From: Haloglomus halophilum
Lineage (GTDB): Archaea > Halobacteriota > Halobacteria > Halobacteriales > Haloarculaceae
NCBI RefSeq assembly: GCF_024298885.1
Contig: NZ_CP101166.1
Coordinates: 186,001 to 250,000 of the forward strand
Direction of reading: 5' to 3'
Length of the DNA: 64,000 nt
Shown: positions 51,159 to 59,999 of the stretch, in pieces
Layout: every line of letters begins with the position of its first letter
Numbering within the stretch: position 1 is the first letter of the stretch
Notes under the pieces: model-generated
Seen by the model: the letters and a program-made list of their open reading frames with translations, nothing else
Databases searched by the model: none
Told to the model about the DNA's origin: nothing
Position numbers and translations under genes: made by a program

Positions 51159-54100
51159 TCAGCCCTGGTCGGCCGCCTCCTCCTTGGCCGCGTTTAACTC
51201 GTCGACCTGTCCGGCGTCCGGGAGTGGCGGCGCCGACACGATCACCTGGATCGTGTCGGTGTCCGACAGCCCGGTGTCCGGGTCGGTGCCCGTGACGGTC
51301 ACCTCGTAGGTCCCCGGTCGGGTGAACCGGTGCGTGAACGGGGTGCCCGACTGCCGGGCCACGGTCCGTCCGTTCTCGTCGGTCGCCTGCCAGCTGACCG
51401 CCGACGCCGGAAGCGACCGGCCCCACTCGTCCCGCGTCGAGGCCGACAGCGAGACCGACTCGCCGGCGACCGCACGGACCGGCCCGCCGACCCGCCGGGT
51501 CGTCAGGTCCTGGTCGCCGACCTCCTCGCCGGCTCGGTCGCTCGACCCGCCGTCGTCACGCAGCTGTCGGCGCTCCCGTTGCTCGTCCTCGGGAGCGGGC
51601 CCCTCGACGACGTAGCGCTCGTTCCGGGCGATGCGCACGTCCGGCGCAGCAGGCTCGACGGTGAACGGGTCGCTGGTGACGAACCGGGTGTCGACCCCGT
51701 CGCTCACGAGGAGGACGAACCGCGCCCGCTCGCCGCCCGGCAGGCCGTCGAACGCGGCCGTGAACTCGCCGTCGGTCCGGACGCTACTGAACGGGTAGAG
51801 CGTGGTGCCGTCCGGCGTGTACAGGAGTTGCGTGTACAGTGGCCCCTCGGATTCTGCCGCGAGGTCGACCGCGACCGGCGTGGGCTGGTCGCGGCCGAAG
51901 CGCTCGGGCAGGTCGAACGACGCGTCCTCGAGTCGGAAGTCCGTCGGGGCGAGGCGGTCGAGTGGCTCACCCGTGTCGGAGTCGACGAGCGTGATACTGC
52001 TGACGGTGCCGTTGTCGGCGACCGGAACCGTGAACGGCCGCGCGGGCTCGTCGCCGTACTCCTCGAGCCCGTCCTCGAACCGGCCCGCGAGCGGTATCTC
52101 GCGCTCGCTGCCGTCATCGTACTGCACGACGAGGACGGCGTGGGGGTCCTCGACGCCGGCGCCGACCCCGACGCCGGTACCGGGAATCTCCGGCCCGACG
52201 CGGCCGGGTTGCTCGAAGGTGGGGCGCAACTCACCGCCGCCCTCCCGGAAGAGGACACCCGAGATGAGCCGCGCGGTCGGCCGTTCGCGCCCGAGCAGTT
52301 TGCGCCCGGACGCGCTGTCGGCGGCCGTCTCGGCCGACCCGGAGCCACCGTCACTGCGGAGGTTCGGGTGCGCGGGGTTGTCGTCCCACGAGGTGAAGCG
52401 GTCGGCGAGGCGTTTCCAGCGGTAGTCGCTGATCCACTGCGGCGGGTCGTTCGTGGACCAGCCCGGAACCGTGCTCCGGACCTCCCAGATCTGACAGTAA
52501 CTCTCGAACTCCGGGAACTGCTGCGGGATGATGCCGACCGACGGGTCCCACCCGACCTCCTGGATGTAGGTGTTCGTCGGGTTGATGCTCGACCACTCGT
52601 CGTCGGCACCGGCCGTACAGCCGTTCGCGAACCGGTTGGCCGAGCGGTTGCCCACGTGCTTGCCCCAGTCGTTATCGCCGAGGTTGTGGTTGATCTCGTG
52701 GGCCATGACCATCCGCCGGTGGGCCGACCCGGTGGGGCCACCGATGGACGCGTACGAGGCGCCGTTGTCCCAGGCCGGGTCGCTGATGCCGGCGAAGTCG
52801 GGCGTGAAGCCGTACACCTGCGTCGGCCGGGCGGGCGAGTTCGGGCCGGTGGTTGCGGCCGACGCCCACAGGAGCCCGAAGGTGACGCGGTTCAGCTCGT
52901 TGATTCGCTCGCTCGTGCTCGCGCCCTCGAAGTCGGCGTTCGACGCCGCGAGCTCGATGAACGTGGGGTCCGCGACGGGATACGTATCCGCGAGCGATGC
53001 CGTGGCCGCGTCCGCGGTCGCCGTCGTGGTCCGCGAGGTGCCGGCGCCGCTCTGCACGTCCGGGCGGACGTAGTAGATGTTCGGGTCGAACGTCTCGACG
53101 AACGAGACGGTCGTCTGCTGGCTGTTGTCCGCGGGCGTCTGGTCGAGGTAGCCGAGCCGGTAGACCCGGGCCTCCAGCCGGAGGTCCTCTACGTCGGTCC
53201 AGCTCGCCGGCAACTCGACGTTCGCGCTGTCGTCGCCGTCGTTGCGGTCCGGCGTTCCCGACGGCGCATCGAACGTCGTCGTCTCCGTCCCGAGCGTGCG
53301 GACCGTCCCGCCGCCCACATCGTACCCTGTCAGCCGGACCGTCACCTCCGTCGCGTCGCTGTTGTCGTGCGTGACGAACACCCGGGCGAGCGTCTCCTTC
53401 TCGCGGACGAGCCGGAGCGAGTTGCTGGCCGTCTGCACGCTCTGGGTCACCTCGATGTGGTCGACGCCGACCTCGTCCTCGGGCAACTGCAGGCGCGGCC
53501 TGACCCGGTAATCGAGGTAGCCGTTCCCGGTGAGTTCGTCGCTGAGGTCGATCTGCTCGACGCCGTAGGTCTCCCCTTCGAGTTCCAGGCCGACCCACAC
53601 GCCGGTCCGCTCGTTCTCCGCATCGACCGCCCCAGCCACCTCCTCGAGGTGCCGCCGGTCGAGTGAGGCCTCCAGGACGAATCCGGTGTCGGTGTCGCTC
53701 CCGATGTCGCCGCTCGACACGGCCGCGGATGCGGCCACGGGCGCCCCGGCGCCGCTGTCGGTGGCCACCCAGTCGCCATCGCGGAACACCTCGATACGCA
53801 CCCCGGCGCCGGACTCCTTGGCCCTGGCGTCGTCACCGTCGCTGGGGGTACGGAGGAGACGAACGTCACCGGCCGACAGCTCCCCGTCGCCGTCGCGGTC
53901 GAGTTGCACGGCGATTCGCCCGGGCGTCGACTCCACAACGGACGGGGCCGAGAGGGCGACGTAGAGCCGGTCCTGGACCTCCTTGACGTAGAGTTTCCCC
54001 TCCAGTGTCCGCTCGCCGTCGGCCGACCGGAGCGCGACCGACCGGACCGAGCCGTCGGCCCACTCGGCGGCCGACCCCTCTTCGAGTTGCTGGCCGGAGT

Positions 54101-54875
54101 GACCGTAGAGGATGCCGTCGACCTGCGGCGGGTGGAAGCCCGTCGCGAGCTGTGCCTCAGCCGGTGTCTCGGTGTCGGTCGGCGTTTTCTCGTCCGGGCC
54201 GGTCGTCGTCGTGGCCGTGGGCCCCGCATCGGTCGGCTGGGCGTCCGCGTGCTCGATGCAGCCGCGGAGCCGGTCGAGGCGCTCGCGCTCGCCCGGGTTC
54301 GACTGCTCGTGGATGCTCCCGACGACGACGAAGTCCGAGCCGTGCTCGACGCGCAGCACCGACAGCTCCACGTCGACCGGGTCGCCGTTGTCGTCGGTTC
54401 CGGTCGCGCCGAACCGGGTCCGCGTGGTCTCGCTCCCGAGGACGCGCACCTGGTCCGTGCCGAGCCGCTGGATGTCCGACAGCTCGCCGTACTGGTCGAG
54501 TTCGGCGGACAGGGTCGACACCATATCGCGGGCGGACATGCCGCCGACGGGATTGGCCGCCTGCCCGGCGACCGACGCCTTCGGGGTCGCGAGGAGCGCG
54601 AACCCGCCCCTGGTCTGCCCGCTCGCGTTGATCCGCTCGTAGCCAGAGACGTAGCTGTCGAGTTGCAGCGTCCGCGTCTGTCCCGCCACGGTCACGTTCC
54701 GTGACTGGTTCTCCCAGCGCGACACCTCGGTCGAGTAGCCCGTCGCCGAGAGCGTGTCCGAACAGACGCTGGCCGGCGACGCCGTGAACGCGACGGTGTC
54801 ACCGCCGAGGAACGAACAGCCGCTGGTCAGCACCAGGGCCACCACAAGCAGGGTGGCGACGCGACGGCTGGACAT
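51159..54875 (-). CDS. very large lipoprotein with DUF6517-like, CARDB-like, metzincin-like and PKD-like domains
   Basis: 1238-residue lipoprotein: lipobox LVLTSGC with Cys20. In order: a DUF6517-like domain (about 28-210, LLATPKASVAGQAANPVGGM), a Thr-rich linker, a DOMON/CBM9-like beta domain (about 245-420, LYVKEVQDRLYVALSAPSV), a CARDB-like domain (about 440-590), and a metalloprotease-like region with MAHEINHNLGDNDWGKHVG (His726, Glu727, His730, HExxHxxGD). A beta domain and a PKD-like domain (about 1110-1210, FTRPGTYEVTVTGTDPDTG) end it. The HExxHxxGD motif is metzincin-like with Asp as the third ligand. A TATA-like CTTATACGAT (55022-55031) about 150 bases upstream suggests a leadered mRNA; GGCGGTGATG at the start codon is a weak Shine-Dalgarno. 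Confidence 0.85.
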   Translation of the reverse strand: MSSRRVATLLVVALVLTSGCSFLGGDTVAFTASPASVCSDTLSATGYSTEVSRWENQSRNVTVAGQTRTLQLDSYVSGYERINASGQTRGGFALLATPKASVAGQAANPVGGMSARDMVSTLSAELDQYGELSDIQRLGTDQVRVLGSETTRTRFGATGTDDNGDPVDVELSVLRVEHGSDFVVVGSIHEQSNPGERERLDRLRGCIEHADAQPTDAGPTATTTTGPDEKTPTDTETPAEAQLATGFHPPQVDGILYGHSGQQLEEGSAAEWADGSVRSVALRSADGERTLEGKLYVKEVQDRLYVALSAPSVVESTPGRIAVQLDRDGDGELSAGDVRLLRTPSDGDDARAKESGAGVRIEVFRDGDWVATDSGAGAPVAASAAVSSGDIGSDTDTGFVLEASLDRRHLEEVAGAVDAENERTGVWVGLELEGETYGVEQIDLSDELTGNGYLDYRVRPRLQLPEDEVGVDHIEVTQSVQTASNSLRLVREKETLARVFVTHDNSDATEVTVRLTGYDVGGGTVRTLGTETTTFDAPSGTPDRNDGDDSANVELPASWTDVEDLRLEARVYRLGYLDQTPADNSQQTTVSFVETFDPNIYYVRPDVQSGAGTSRTTTATADAATASLADTYPVADPTFIELAASNADFEGASTSERINELNRVTFGLLWASAATTGPNSPARPTQVYGFTPDFAGISDPAWDNGASYASIGGPTGSAHRRMVMAHEINHNLGDNDWGKHVGNRSANRFANGCTAGADDEWSSINPTNTYIQEVGWDPSVGIIPQQFPEFESYCQIWEVRSTVPGWSTNDPPQWISDYRWKRLADRFTSWDDNPAHPNLRSDGGSGSAETAADSASGRKLLGRERPTARLISGVLFREGGGELRPTFEQPGRVGPEIPGTGVGVGAGVEDPHAVLVVQYDDGSEREIPLAGRFEDGLEEYGDEPARPFTVPVADNGTVSSITLVDSDTGEPLDRLAPTDFRLEDASFDLPERFGRDQPTPVAVDLAAESEGPLYTQLLYTPDGTTLYPFSSVRTDGEFTAAFDGLPGGERARFVLLVSDGVDTRFVTSDPFTVEPAAPDVRIARNERYVVEGPAPEDEQRERRQLRDDGGSSDRAGEEVGDQDLTTRRVGGPVRAVAGESVSLSASTRDEWGRSLPASAVSWQATDENGRTVARQSGTPFTHRFTRPGTYEVTVTGTDPDTGLSDTDTIQVIVSAPPLPDAGQVDELNAAKEEAADQG

Positions 54876-55326
54876 CACCGCCCCCCGGGCGACGGCTGTC
54901 GTCGCCCCGTCCGTTTCCGGTCCCGCTGGCGCGGGCCGTCGGAATCGCCCCCCGGCGCTGCGTGACCCCCCGGTCGCTCGCGTGGACGCCTTCGCAATGG
55001 CATACGGTACCAAGCGAGCTATCGTATAAGAATCCGTATGTTACGTGCGTGATAGTTACTGGGTGGGTCGGCTGGTTCGCTCGGGACTGGTGCATCGATG
55101 GACGCGTTTCAAGGAAGTGTAGACACCGACGACGATCGAAACCGCAAACCCGACTCTCTCCGCCAGATATGGGCTGTGGCGCCTTCGCGTAGTACACCGC
55201 CTCGAACGGTACCGTCGACGCGCCCGTCGGGGTCTAGACGAGACGACTGATACGGGGTACTCGAACAGCAGCTCGGCCGGCGCCACTTCTTTATACCTCG
55301 TTGCACAGAATCAGATAGTGTGAACA
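54876..55326. other. intergenic region
   Basis: 451 bases with no gene recognised. It holds a TATA-like CTTATACGAT (55022-55031) for the large lipoprotein and TTTATACC (55289-55296) about 31-38 bases before the start of the nucleotidyltransferase at 55327. An overlapping frame reading through 54876-55013 is arginine-rich and was not used as the start. Confidence 0.5.
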
Positions 55327-56007
55327 ATGACGATACGAGATATAACAGTCTGTATCGATGCGTATCCAGAGAGGGATGCCGAGGTCTTTCGCGTCGGAGC
55401 CGCAGACGATATCCTCCGGCTGTTAGCCGACGCCCACGAAACGGAATTCACGATCCCGGAGCTCGTCGATGCAACCGGCGTTACCCGGTCGACGGTATGG
55501 CGGGCCGTCGATCTCCTCGACGATATCGGCGCCGTACGAATCCGGGAAACACCGCAACGCAACTACGTCGCTATCGATACGGACCGACTTCAGAAAGACG
55601 ACCCCATCCTCGCGGTCCCACAGTCCGAGTTCCACGCACCGATTCGAGCGTTCGTGGAGCGTGTTCAGGATGCGATTGCCGATGCTGATGATATCGACGA
55701 ACTTCTCGGTATCATCGTCTTCGGCAGTGTTGCCCGCGGTGAGGCCGACCGTCGGAGCGATATCGATTGCTTCGTCGTCGTGGATGGCGACCGGACGACA
55801 GCCCGCCGTCGTATCACGGATGTTGTCGCCGAACTCCAGCAGGAACAGTTCGATGGCGACCGGTTCGCGTTCGAACCATACGTCGAATCCATCGAGAGTG
55901 CGCACAGAGCGGGGTCGAAACTCCGCGAGATCTTCGCGGAGGGCGTGACGGTGTACGGAAGTGAACAGCTCGACTCCCTTCGAAAGTCGGTGATGTCCGA
56001 TGAGTAG
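55327..56007 (+). CDS. winged-helix plus MNT nucleotidyltransferase, antitoxin candidate (copy 2)
   Basis: 226-residue paralogue of the protein at 45692. It has the same order: winged helix (AADDILRLLADAHETEFTIPE, GVTRSTVWRAVDLLDDIGAVR), VPQSEFHAPIRAF, then the MNT core FGSVARGEADRRSDIDCFVVV with GSxAR...DxD intact, and EQFDGDRFAFEPYV. It overlaps the HEPN-like gene by 8 bases. The palindromes of copy 1 are not repeated here; only a weak partial inverted repeat lies between the TATA-like TTTATACC and the ATG. So the two copies may have separate specificities. Confidence 0.85.
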   Translation: MTIRDITVCIDAYPERDAEVFRVGAADDILRLLADAHETEFTIPELVDATGVTRSTVWRAVDLLDDIGAVRIRETPQRNYVAIDTDRLQKDDPILAVPQSEFHAPIRAFVERVQDAIADADDIDELLGIIVFGSVARGEADRRSDIDCFVVVDGDRTTARRRITDVVAELQQEQFDGDRFAFEPYVESIESAHRAGSKLREIFAEGVTVYGSEQLDSLRKSVMSDE

Positions 56008-56485
56008 TACGCGAATCGAGCAACTCATCGCCGACGTACAGGCCGCGTTCGACCGGCGGCCGACTGAGATCGAACCCGGGCTCGACGTGGCGGATGCAGC
56101 ACTCCTCCAGTTGCGGAAGGCCTGCCGACTGCTCGCCGGGGCCGCGGCGTTGCGAGAGGCCGACTACTACACGCTCGTGATCGAGGCCTCGTTCGTCGCT
56201 ATCGAACGCACAGTCGAGTTCCGGTTGCTTGAACGGGGGACGATGCAGCCTGACGGTCTTCCCGGAACGCACCCCGGCGTCTATCAGGAGGCGGCAGCCA
56301 CAGGCGTTTTCGCTGAGTCGATAGCAGAGGATCTTGCTGACCTCTGGCGAGAACACCGAGCGAAGACCTACTATCAGGATGGCCTTGCCTCAGCGGACCG
56401 TGCCGAAGCGATGTATGCGCTCGCCTGCGAAATCCATGCGTACATCGTCGGCCGATCTCGACAGGGCCACGAGTGTATCTGCTGA
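56000..56485 (+). CDS. HEPN-like toxin candidate (copy 2)
   Basis: 161-residue helical protein homologous to that at 46371: GLDVADAALLQLRKACRLLAG, VIEASFVAIERTVEFRLLE, ADLWREHRAKTYYQDGL and AMYALACEIHAYIVG. Its ATG lies inside the last codons of the MNT gene, so the two are coupled. It ends in a Cys-containing tail like its paralogue (CIC versus CNC). It is followed by the DUF1616 gene after about 100 bases. HEPN assignment is from context and helical pattern; the RNase motif spacing is not canonical. Confidence 0.65.
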   Translation: MSSTRIEQLIADVQAAFDRRPTEIEPGLDVADAALLQLRKACRLLAGAAALREADYYTLVIEASFVAIERTVEFRLLERGTMQPDGLPGTHPGVYQEAAATGVFAESIAEDLADLWREHRAKTYYQDGLASADRAEAMYALACEIHAYIVGRSRQGHECIC

Positions 56486-56586
56486 GTACGTGTGTATCAA
56501 TCCAGAATCGAGCTCGTACATCCGGACCCGGCTGTGCTGCCGAGCGACCGACCGGCTTTTGGTCCTCGCTCGCTTGCGACCGGTAG

Positions 56587-57702
56587 ATGAGTCAACGGCG
56601 CGACCCGTGGCTGTTGCTCCCGGCGCCCCTGCGGCGACTGCCCGCGGACCTGGCGGCCGTCTCGCTGCTCGTCGGGCTGACAGTGTTCGTCGTGTTCGCG
56701 CCGGTCGTCCGGGAGACGCCGCTGCGGGTGGTGCTGGGACTGCCGTTCGTACTGTTCATTCCGGGGTACGCCTTCATCGCGGCGCTGTTCCCCGAGGCTG
56801 GGGAGGGGCCTGTCGGAGACGATGACGAGAAGGGAGACCTGGACGTCGAAGGGTCGCGTGACGGTGGCATCGACGGTATCGAGCGGGTCGCGCTCTCGTT
56901 CGGGCTGAGTATCGCCGTCGTGCCGTTGATCGGGCTGGTGCTGAACTTCACGCCGTGGGGCATCCGGCTGGCGCCGATTATGGTCTCGGTGAGCGGGTTC
57001 ACGCTCGTGGCCGTGGCCGTGGGGGCGGTTCGTCGGTGGGAGTTACCCGAGGAGGAGCGGTTCGCGGTGCCGTATCGCGAGTGGTGGGCGGCCGGTCGCG
57101 AGGAGATGCTCGAGCCGGATGACCGGGCTGATGCTGTGTTGAACGTGGTGCTCGTATTGAGTATCGTGCTGGCCGTGTCGAGCGTGGGGTACGCCGTTGC
57201 GGTTCCGAAGCAGGGCGAGTCGTTCTCCGAGCTGTATCTACTGACCCAGAACGAGACGGGCGACCTGGTTGCGGACGAGTATCCCACGGAGTTCACGCGC
57301 GGGGAGCCTCGGGAGTTGGTGGTCGGAATCGGGAACCACGAGCACGAAACCGTGGATTACAGCGTCGTGGTGATGTTGCAGAACGTGACGTTCGTGCAGA
57401 ATGAGTCACGGGTGCGCTCGGCGAACGGGACGGTGACGCCCGTGTACAATGAGACGCGGGTGCTGGAGGAGGAGCGCCTGCGCACGTTCGAGACGACGCT
57501 CGGGGACAACGAGACGTGGATCCAGCCCCACTCCGTGGAGCCGACGATGGCTGGTGAGGACCTACGGTTGACGTACCTGCTGTACAAGGGCGAAGTGCCA
57601 CCGGAGCCGAGTGTGGATGAGGCGTATCGGGAAGTCCACCTGTGGGTGAACGTGACGAGCGACTCCCGAGAAGTTCTCAGCCGGGCTTCGAGTGCCGACT
57701 AG
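56587..57702 (+). CDS. DUF1616 membrane protein
   Basis: 371-residue membrane protein. Helices 1-2 (AAVSLLVGLTVFVVFAPVV, VVLGLPFVLFIPGYAFIAALF) are the classic DUF1616 start. Two more helices and a Gly/Asp-rich cytoplasmic loop follow, with a fifth helix (VVLVLSIVLAVSSVGYAVAV), then an outer beta domain of about 170 residues (RGEPRELVVGIGNHEHETVDY, WIQPHSVEPTMAGEDLRLTYLLY). DUF1616 genes in haloarchaea commonly sit with N-glycosylation and exopolysaccharide genes, as here. A decayed second copy of its C-terminal end lies at about 58205-58437. Confidence 0.9.
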   Translation: MSQRRDPWLLLPAPLRRLPADLAAVSLLVGLTVFVVFAPVVRETPLRVVLGLPFVLFIPGYAFIAALFPEAGEGPVGDDDEKGDLDVEGSRDGGIDGIERVALSFGLSIAVVPLIGLVLNFTPWGIRLAPIMVSVSGFTLVAVAVGAVRRWELPEEERFAVPYREWWAAGREEMLEPDDRADAVLNVVLVLSIVLAVSSVGYAVAVPKQGESFSELYLLTQNETGDLVADEYPTEFTRGEPRELVVGIGNHEHETVDYSVVVMLQNVTFVQNESRVRSANGTVTPVYNETRVLEEERLRTFETTLGDNETWIQPHSVEPTMAGEDLRLTYLLYKGEVPPEPSVDEAYREVHLWVNVTSDSREVLSRASSAD

Positions 57703-57840
57703 GGTGGCGGATTGTTCCCGACGCCCGCAAGTACTGGTATCCGATACGTGGACGCGTCATCACTTTCTCCCGAGAGATACAAAAATGGCCCTAAATACCC
57801 GGCACCAATTTCATTCCAATTTGATTCGGATATTCACCCG

Positions 57841-57954
57841 ATGGTGAGATGTGACTGTCCTCCCGACGAGCGGGACCCAAGGGCCACGGTCCCGTGGCAG
57901 GAGGACTTCTGTGAGAACTGCGGAAACCCGCTCCCGGAAGCGACCACCGTGTAA
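57841..57954 (+). CDS. 37-residue zinc-finger microprotein (copy 2)
   Basis: 37-residue protein with CDC (residues 4-6) and FCENCGN (residues 23-29) and the linker TVPWQEDF. It has the same length and cysteine layout as the protein at 16531 (CNC, TVPWQSDF, FCDNCGN). Likely binds one zinc. It lies between the DUF1616 gene and its relic on the plus strand. A start upstream at 57712 is in frame but adds unrelated residues, so ATG at 57841 was chosen because it gives the match with copy 1. Function unknown; possibly a regulator of surface genes. Confidence 0.8.
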   Translation: MVRCDCPPDERDPRATVPWQEDFCENCGNPLPEATTV

Positions 57955-58204
57955 GCGGAGTCATGGACACTCGCTGATTGGGGGGGTTGGGGAATCGATT
58001 GCAAACAGCCCTCATCGGGCGCCGACTGAAGGTGAGGTACTGGCGGTTCGACAGTCCTCAAAAGGGACGCCATTTTTCGGTACTCGTTCCGTTCTACGTT
58101 CCTCTCGCTAGCCTCGGACTCCGTCTTGACAGAACGAGTTGTACACGTCGTACGTCTCGCATGTCTAGTCGGGGAACAGCCATGGCATCGTCGTACACAC
58201 GACG

Positions 58205-58437
58205 GTTCACGAGGAACGGCTCTTGACGCTGGAAACGTCGCTGGAGAGTACCGAGGCGTGGATTCAGCAGTACTCGGTGGAGCCGACGATGACGGGAAAC
58301 AATCCCCGGTTGGTGTAGCTACTGTACGAGGGGGAGGAACCACCTGCCCCGACGTAGACGGAGCGTATCGATAGGTGCATCTGTGGGTGAACGTGACCGA
58401 TTCCAGCGGGGTACCACAACCGCTAGCAAGGTCTAGA
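58205..58437 (+). pseudogene. decayed DUF1616 C-terminal fragment
   Basis: Translating from about 58206 gives EERLLTLETSLESTEAWIQ and SVEPTMTGNNPRLV then a stop, LLYEGEEPPAPT and a second stop, and after a frameshift VHLWVNVTDSSG. The intact gene at 56587 reads EERLRTFETTLGDNETWIQ, SVEPTMAGEDLRL, LLYKGEVPPEPS and VHLWVNVTSDS. So this is a degraded duplicate of the last 70 residues of DUF1616 with two in-frame stops and one frameshift. No promoter or start is preserved. Confidence 0.85.
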
Positions 58438-58546
58438 TAAGGGTAAGATTGCAGAAACACCCGTTCGATGCGGACCTACCCGTTATTGGGTATGCGCCGA
58501 ACCATATCCTTATGCCATTACAGTAGTAGCAGACAAATGAGCGGAA

Positions 58547-58582
58547 CTGCCGTCCCAGAATTACGGCAGCGTGATTTAAATA
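58547..58582 (+). promoter_or_regulatory. hairpin and TATA-like box upstream of the glycosyltransferase operon
   Basis: CTGCCGT (58547-58553) and ACGGCAG (58563-58569) make a seven-base stem with nine-base loop, followed by GATTTAAATAA (58572-58582). If this TATA is used, the leader to ATG 58698 is about 85-95 bases. The hairpin may be an operator or a terminator for the upstream DNA. Confidence 0.3.
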
Positions 58583-58697
58583 ATCGCACATGTATGGGAA
58601 GATATGCTGATGTCGGGGGGAGTGTTGCATGGTGGATGAAACGCTGAAGAGCGCTCACCCACAACCGTGGGGAGAGATGAAATGGGGGGCTCGGTAG

Positions 58698-59999
58698 ATG
58701 TCGGGCACTGAGGAGTCTACACTCGCTGTAGAGTCGAATCTTGCAACAGATCGGCCTGCAGTCGGGGTTGTAGTGACCCCAGAGAACTCGAAGCATCTGC
58801 CCCATGCAGTGCTCCGAGCACAACAGAGCGAGTACGATGTACTCGTTGTTCCGACGGCAGGTGTTACCGAAGAGTCACTCTCGTTTGCTAATCAATTGGA
58901 TGCGCAGGTCCTGAAACACGCGTCAGAAACGGATGTCTCACCAACAGAGCGTCTCGTGGAAATCGGTCGAAGTACCGGCTATCCAGGCGTCATCGTGCAG
59001 GATGAGCTCCGGACGAAGGTCGACTTCAAAGCAAGCGAGGCAGCACTCAGGGAACAGGCGAACTACTTCGTAGAAGGTGTCCGTGCCAACACTCATGACG
59101 AGGAAGGAGAAATTGTTGTTGGGATACCGGCGTACAACGAGGAGGTCGGCATCGGGAGCGTGATTCTCCGGGCGAGCGAGTACGCCAGCGAGGTTGTGGT
59201 CGTCGACGATGGGAGTACAGACCAGACTGTGGAGGTCGCTCGCGAAGCTGGAGCGACTGTCATCGAACACGAGTCGAACTCCGGCAAGGGGGCTGCCGTG
59301 CAGACCCTCTTCGACCATGTGGCCGGACAGTCGTTCGATGCACTCGTCCTCATCGACGGTGACGGGCAACACGTCCCGTCCGATATTCCGCAGGTGGTTG
59401 GCCCGGTATCGGAGGGAGAGTCGGACCTAGTGGTTGGAAGTCGTTACCTGGAGGACTCCGGGGAAGACGAAACCCCCCGGTATCGCCGGTTCGGACAGCG
59501 CGTGCTCGATATGCTGACGATGGGGTCCTCTCGAACGAACGTCACGGACTCGCAGAGCGGCTTCCGTGCGTTCTCCCCGAAGGCCGTCGAAGAACTCGAA
59601 CTCAACTCGCAGTCGTTCGGCGTCGAGTCCGAGATGATCAGCGAGGCGTCAAGCAAGGGGTTGGATATCGAGGAACGGTCCATCGACGTTCGATACGACG
59701 GGATCGACGGGCAGACCCAGAACCCGCTCCGGCATGGCCTGAGTGTGGTGACGTTCCTACTGACATTAGTGCGTGACCGGCACCCGTTACTCTTCTTCGG
59801 ACTACCGGGACTGGTTTTCTTCGGGGTTGGTGCGTTGTATGGAGTAGATGCAATTCTGGTATACAGAGCCACGGGTGAATTTTTCCCAGCTAAGGTCCTC
59901 GTGAGTGGATTCTTGACTATTCTAGGGACCCTGGGACTCTTCATAGGACTGGTGCTGAACCGGATCGGAAACATGATTGCCGAAATCGGGTCCGAATAA
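58698..59999 (+). CDS. family 2 glycosyltransferase, polyprenyl-phosphate type
   Basis: 433-residue protein. Residues 1-130 are an N-terminal domain of unknown use (DRPAVGVVVTPENSKHLPHA, VIVQDELRTKVDFKASE). The GT2 domain follows: IPAYNEE (143-149), VVVVDDGSTDQT (167-177), IDGDGQHVPSDI (219-230) and DSQSGFRAFSP. Two or three C-terminal helices (LFFGLPGLVFFGVGALYG, ILGTLGLFIGLVLNRIG) are typical of enzymes that charge dolichyl phosphate with a sugar. It is the first gene of an overlapping chain with wecB, wecC and the GT4 gene; overlap with wecB is one base. Likely loads the lipid carrier for N-glycan or exopolysaccharide synthesis. Confidence 0.9.
   Translation: MSGTEESTLAVESNLATDRPAVGVVVTPENSKHLPHAVLRAQQSEYDVLVVPTAGVTEESLSFANQLDAQVLKHASETDVSPTERLVEIGRSTGYPGVIVQDELRTKVDFKASEAALREQANYFVEGVRANTHDEEGEIVVGIPAYNEEVGIGSVILRASEYASEVVVVDDGSTDQTVEVAREAGATVIEHESNSGKGAAVQTLFDHVAGQSFDALVLIDGDGQHVPSDIPQVVGPVSEGESDLVVGSRYLEDSGEDETPRYRRFGQRVLDMLTMGSSRTNVTDSQSGFRAFSPKAVEELELNSQSFGVESEMISEASSKGLDIEERSIDVRYDGIDGQTQNPLRHGLSVVTFLLTLVRDRHPLLFFGLPGLVFFGVGALYGVDAILVYRATGEFFPAKVLVSGFLTILGTLGLFIGLVLNRIGNMIAEIGSE

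Noticed and set aside
51330..53666. 778-codon open frame on the plus strand opposite the large lipoprotein
   Set aside because: Arg/Val-rich translation without domains; the minus-strand frame has a lipobox, HExxH and clear domains.
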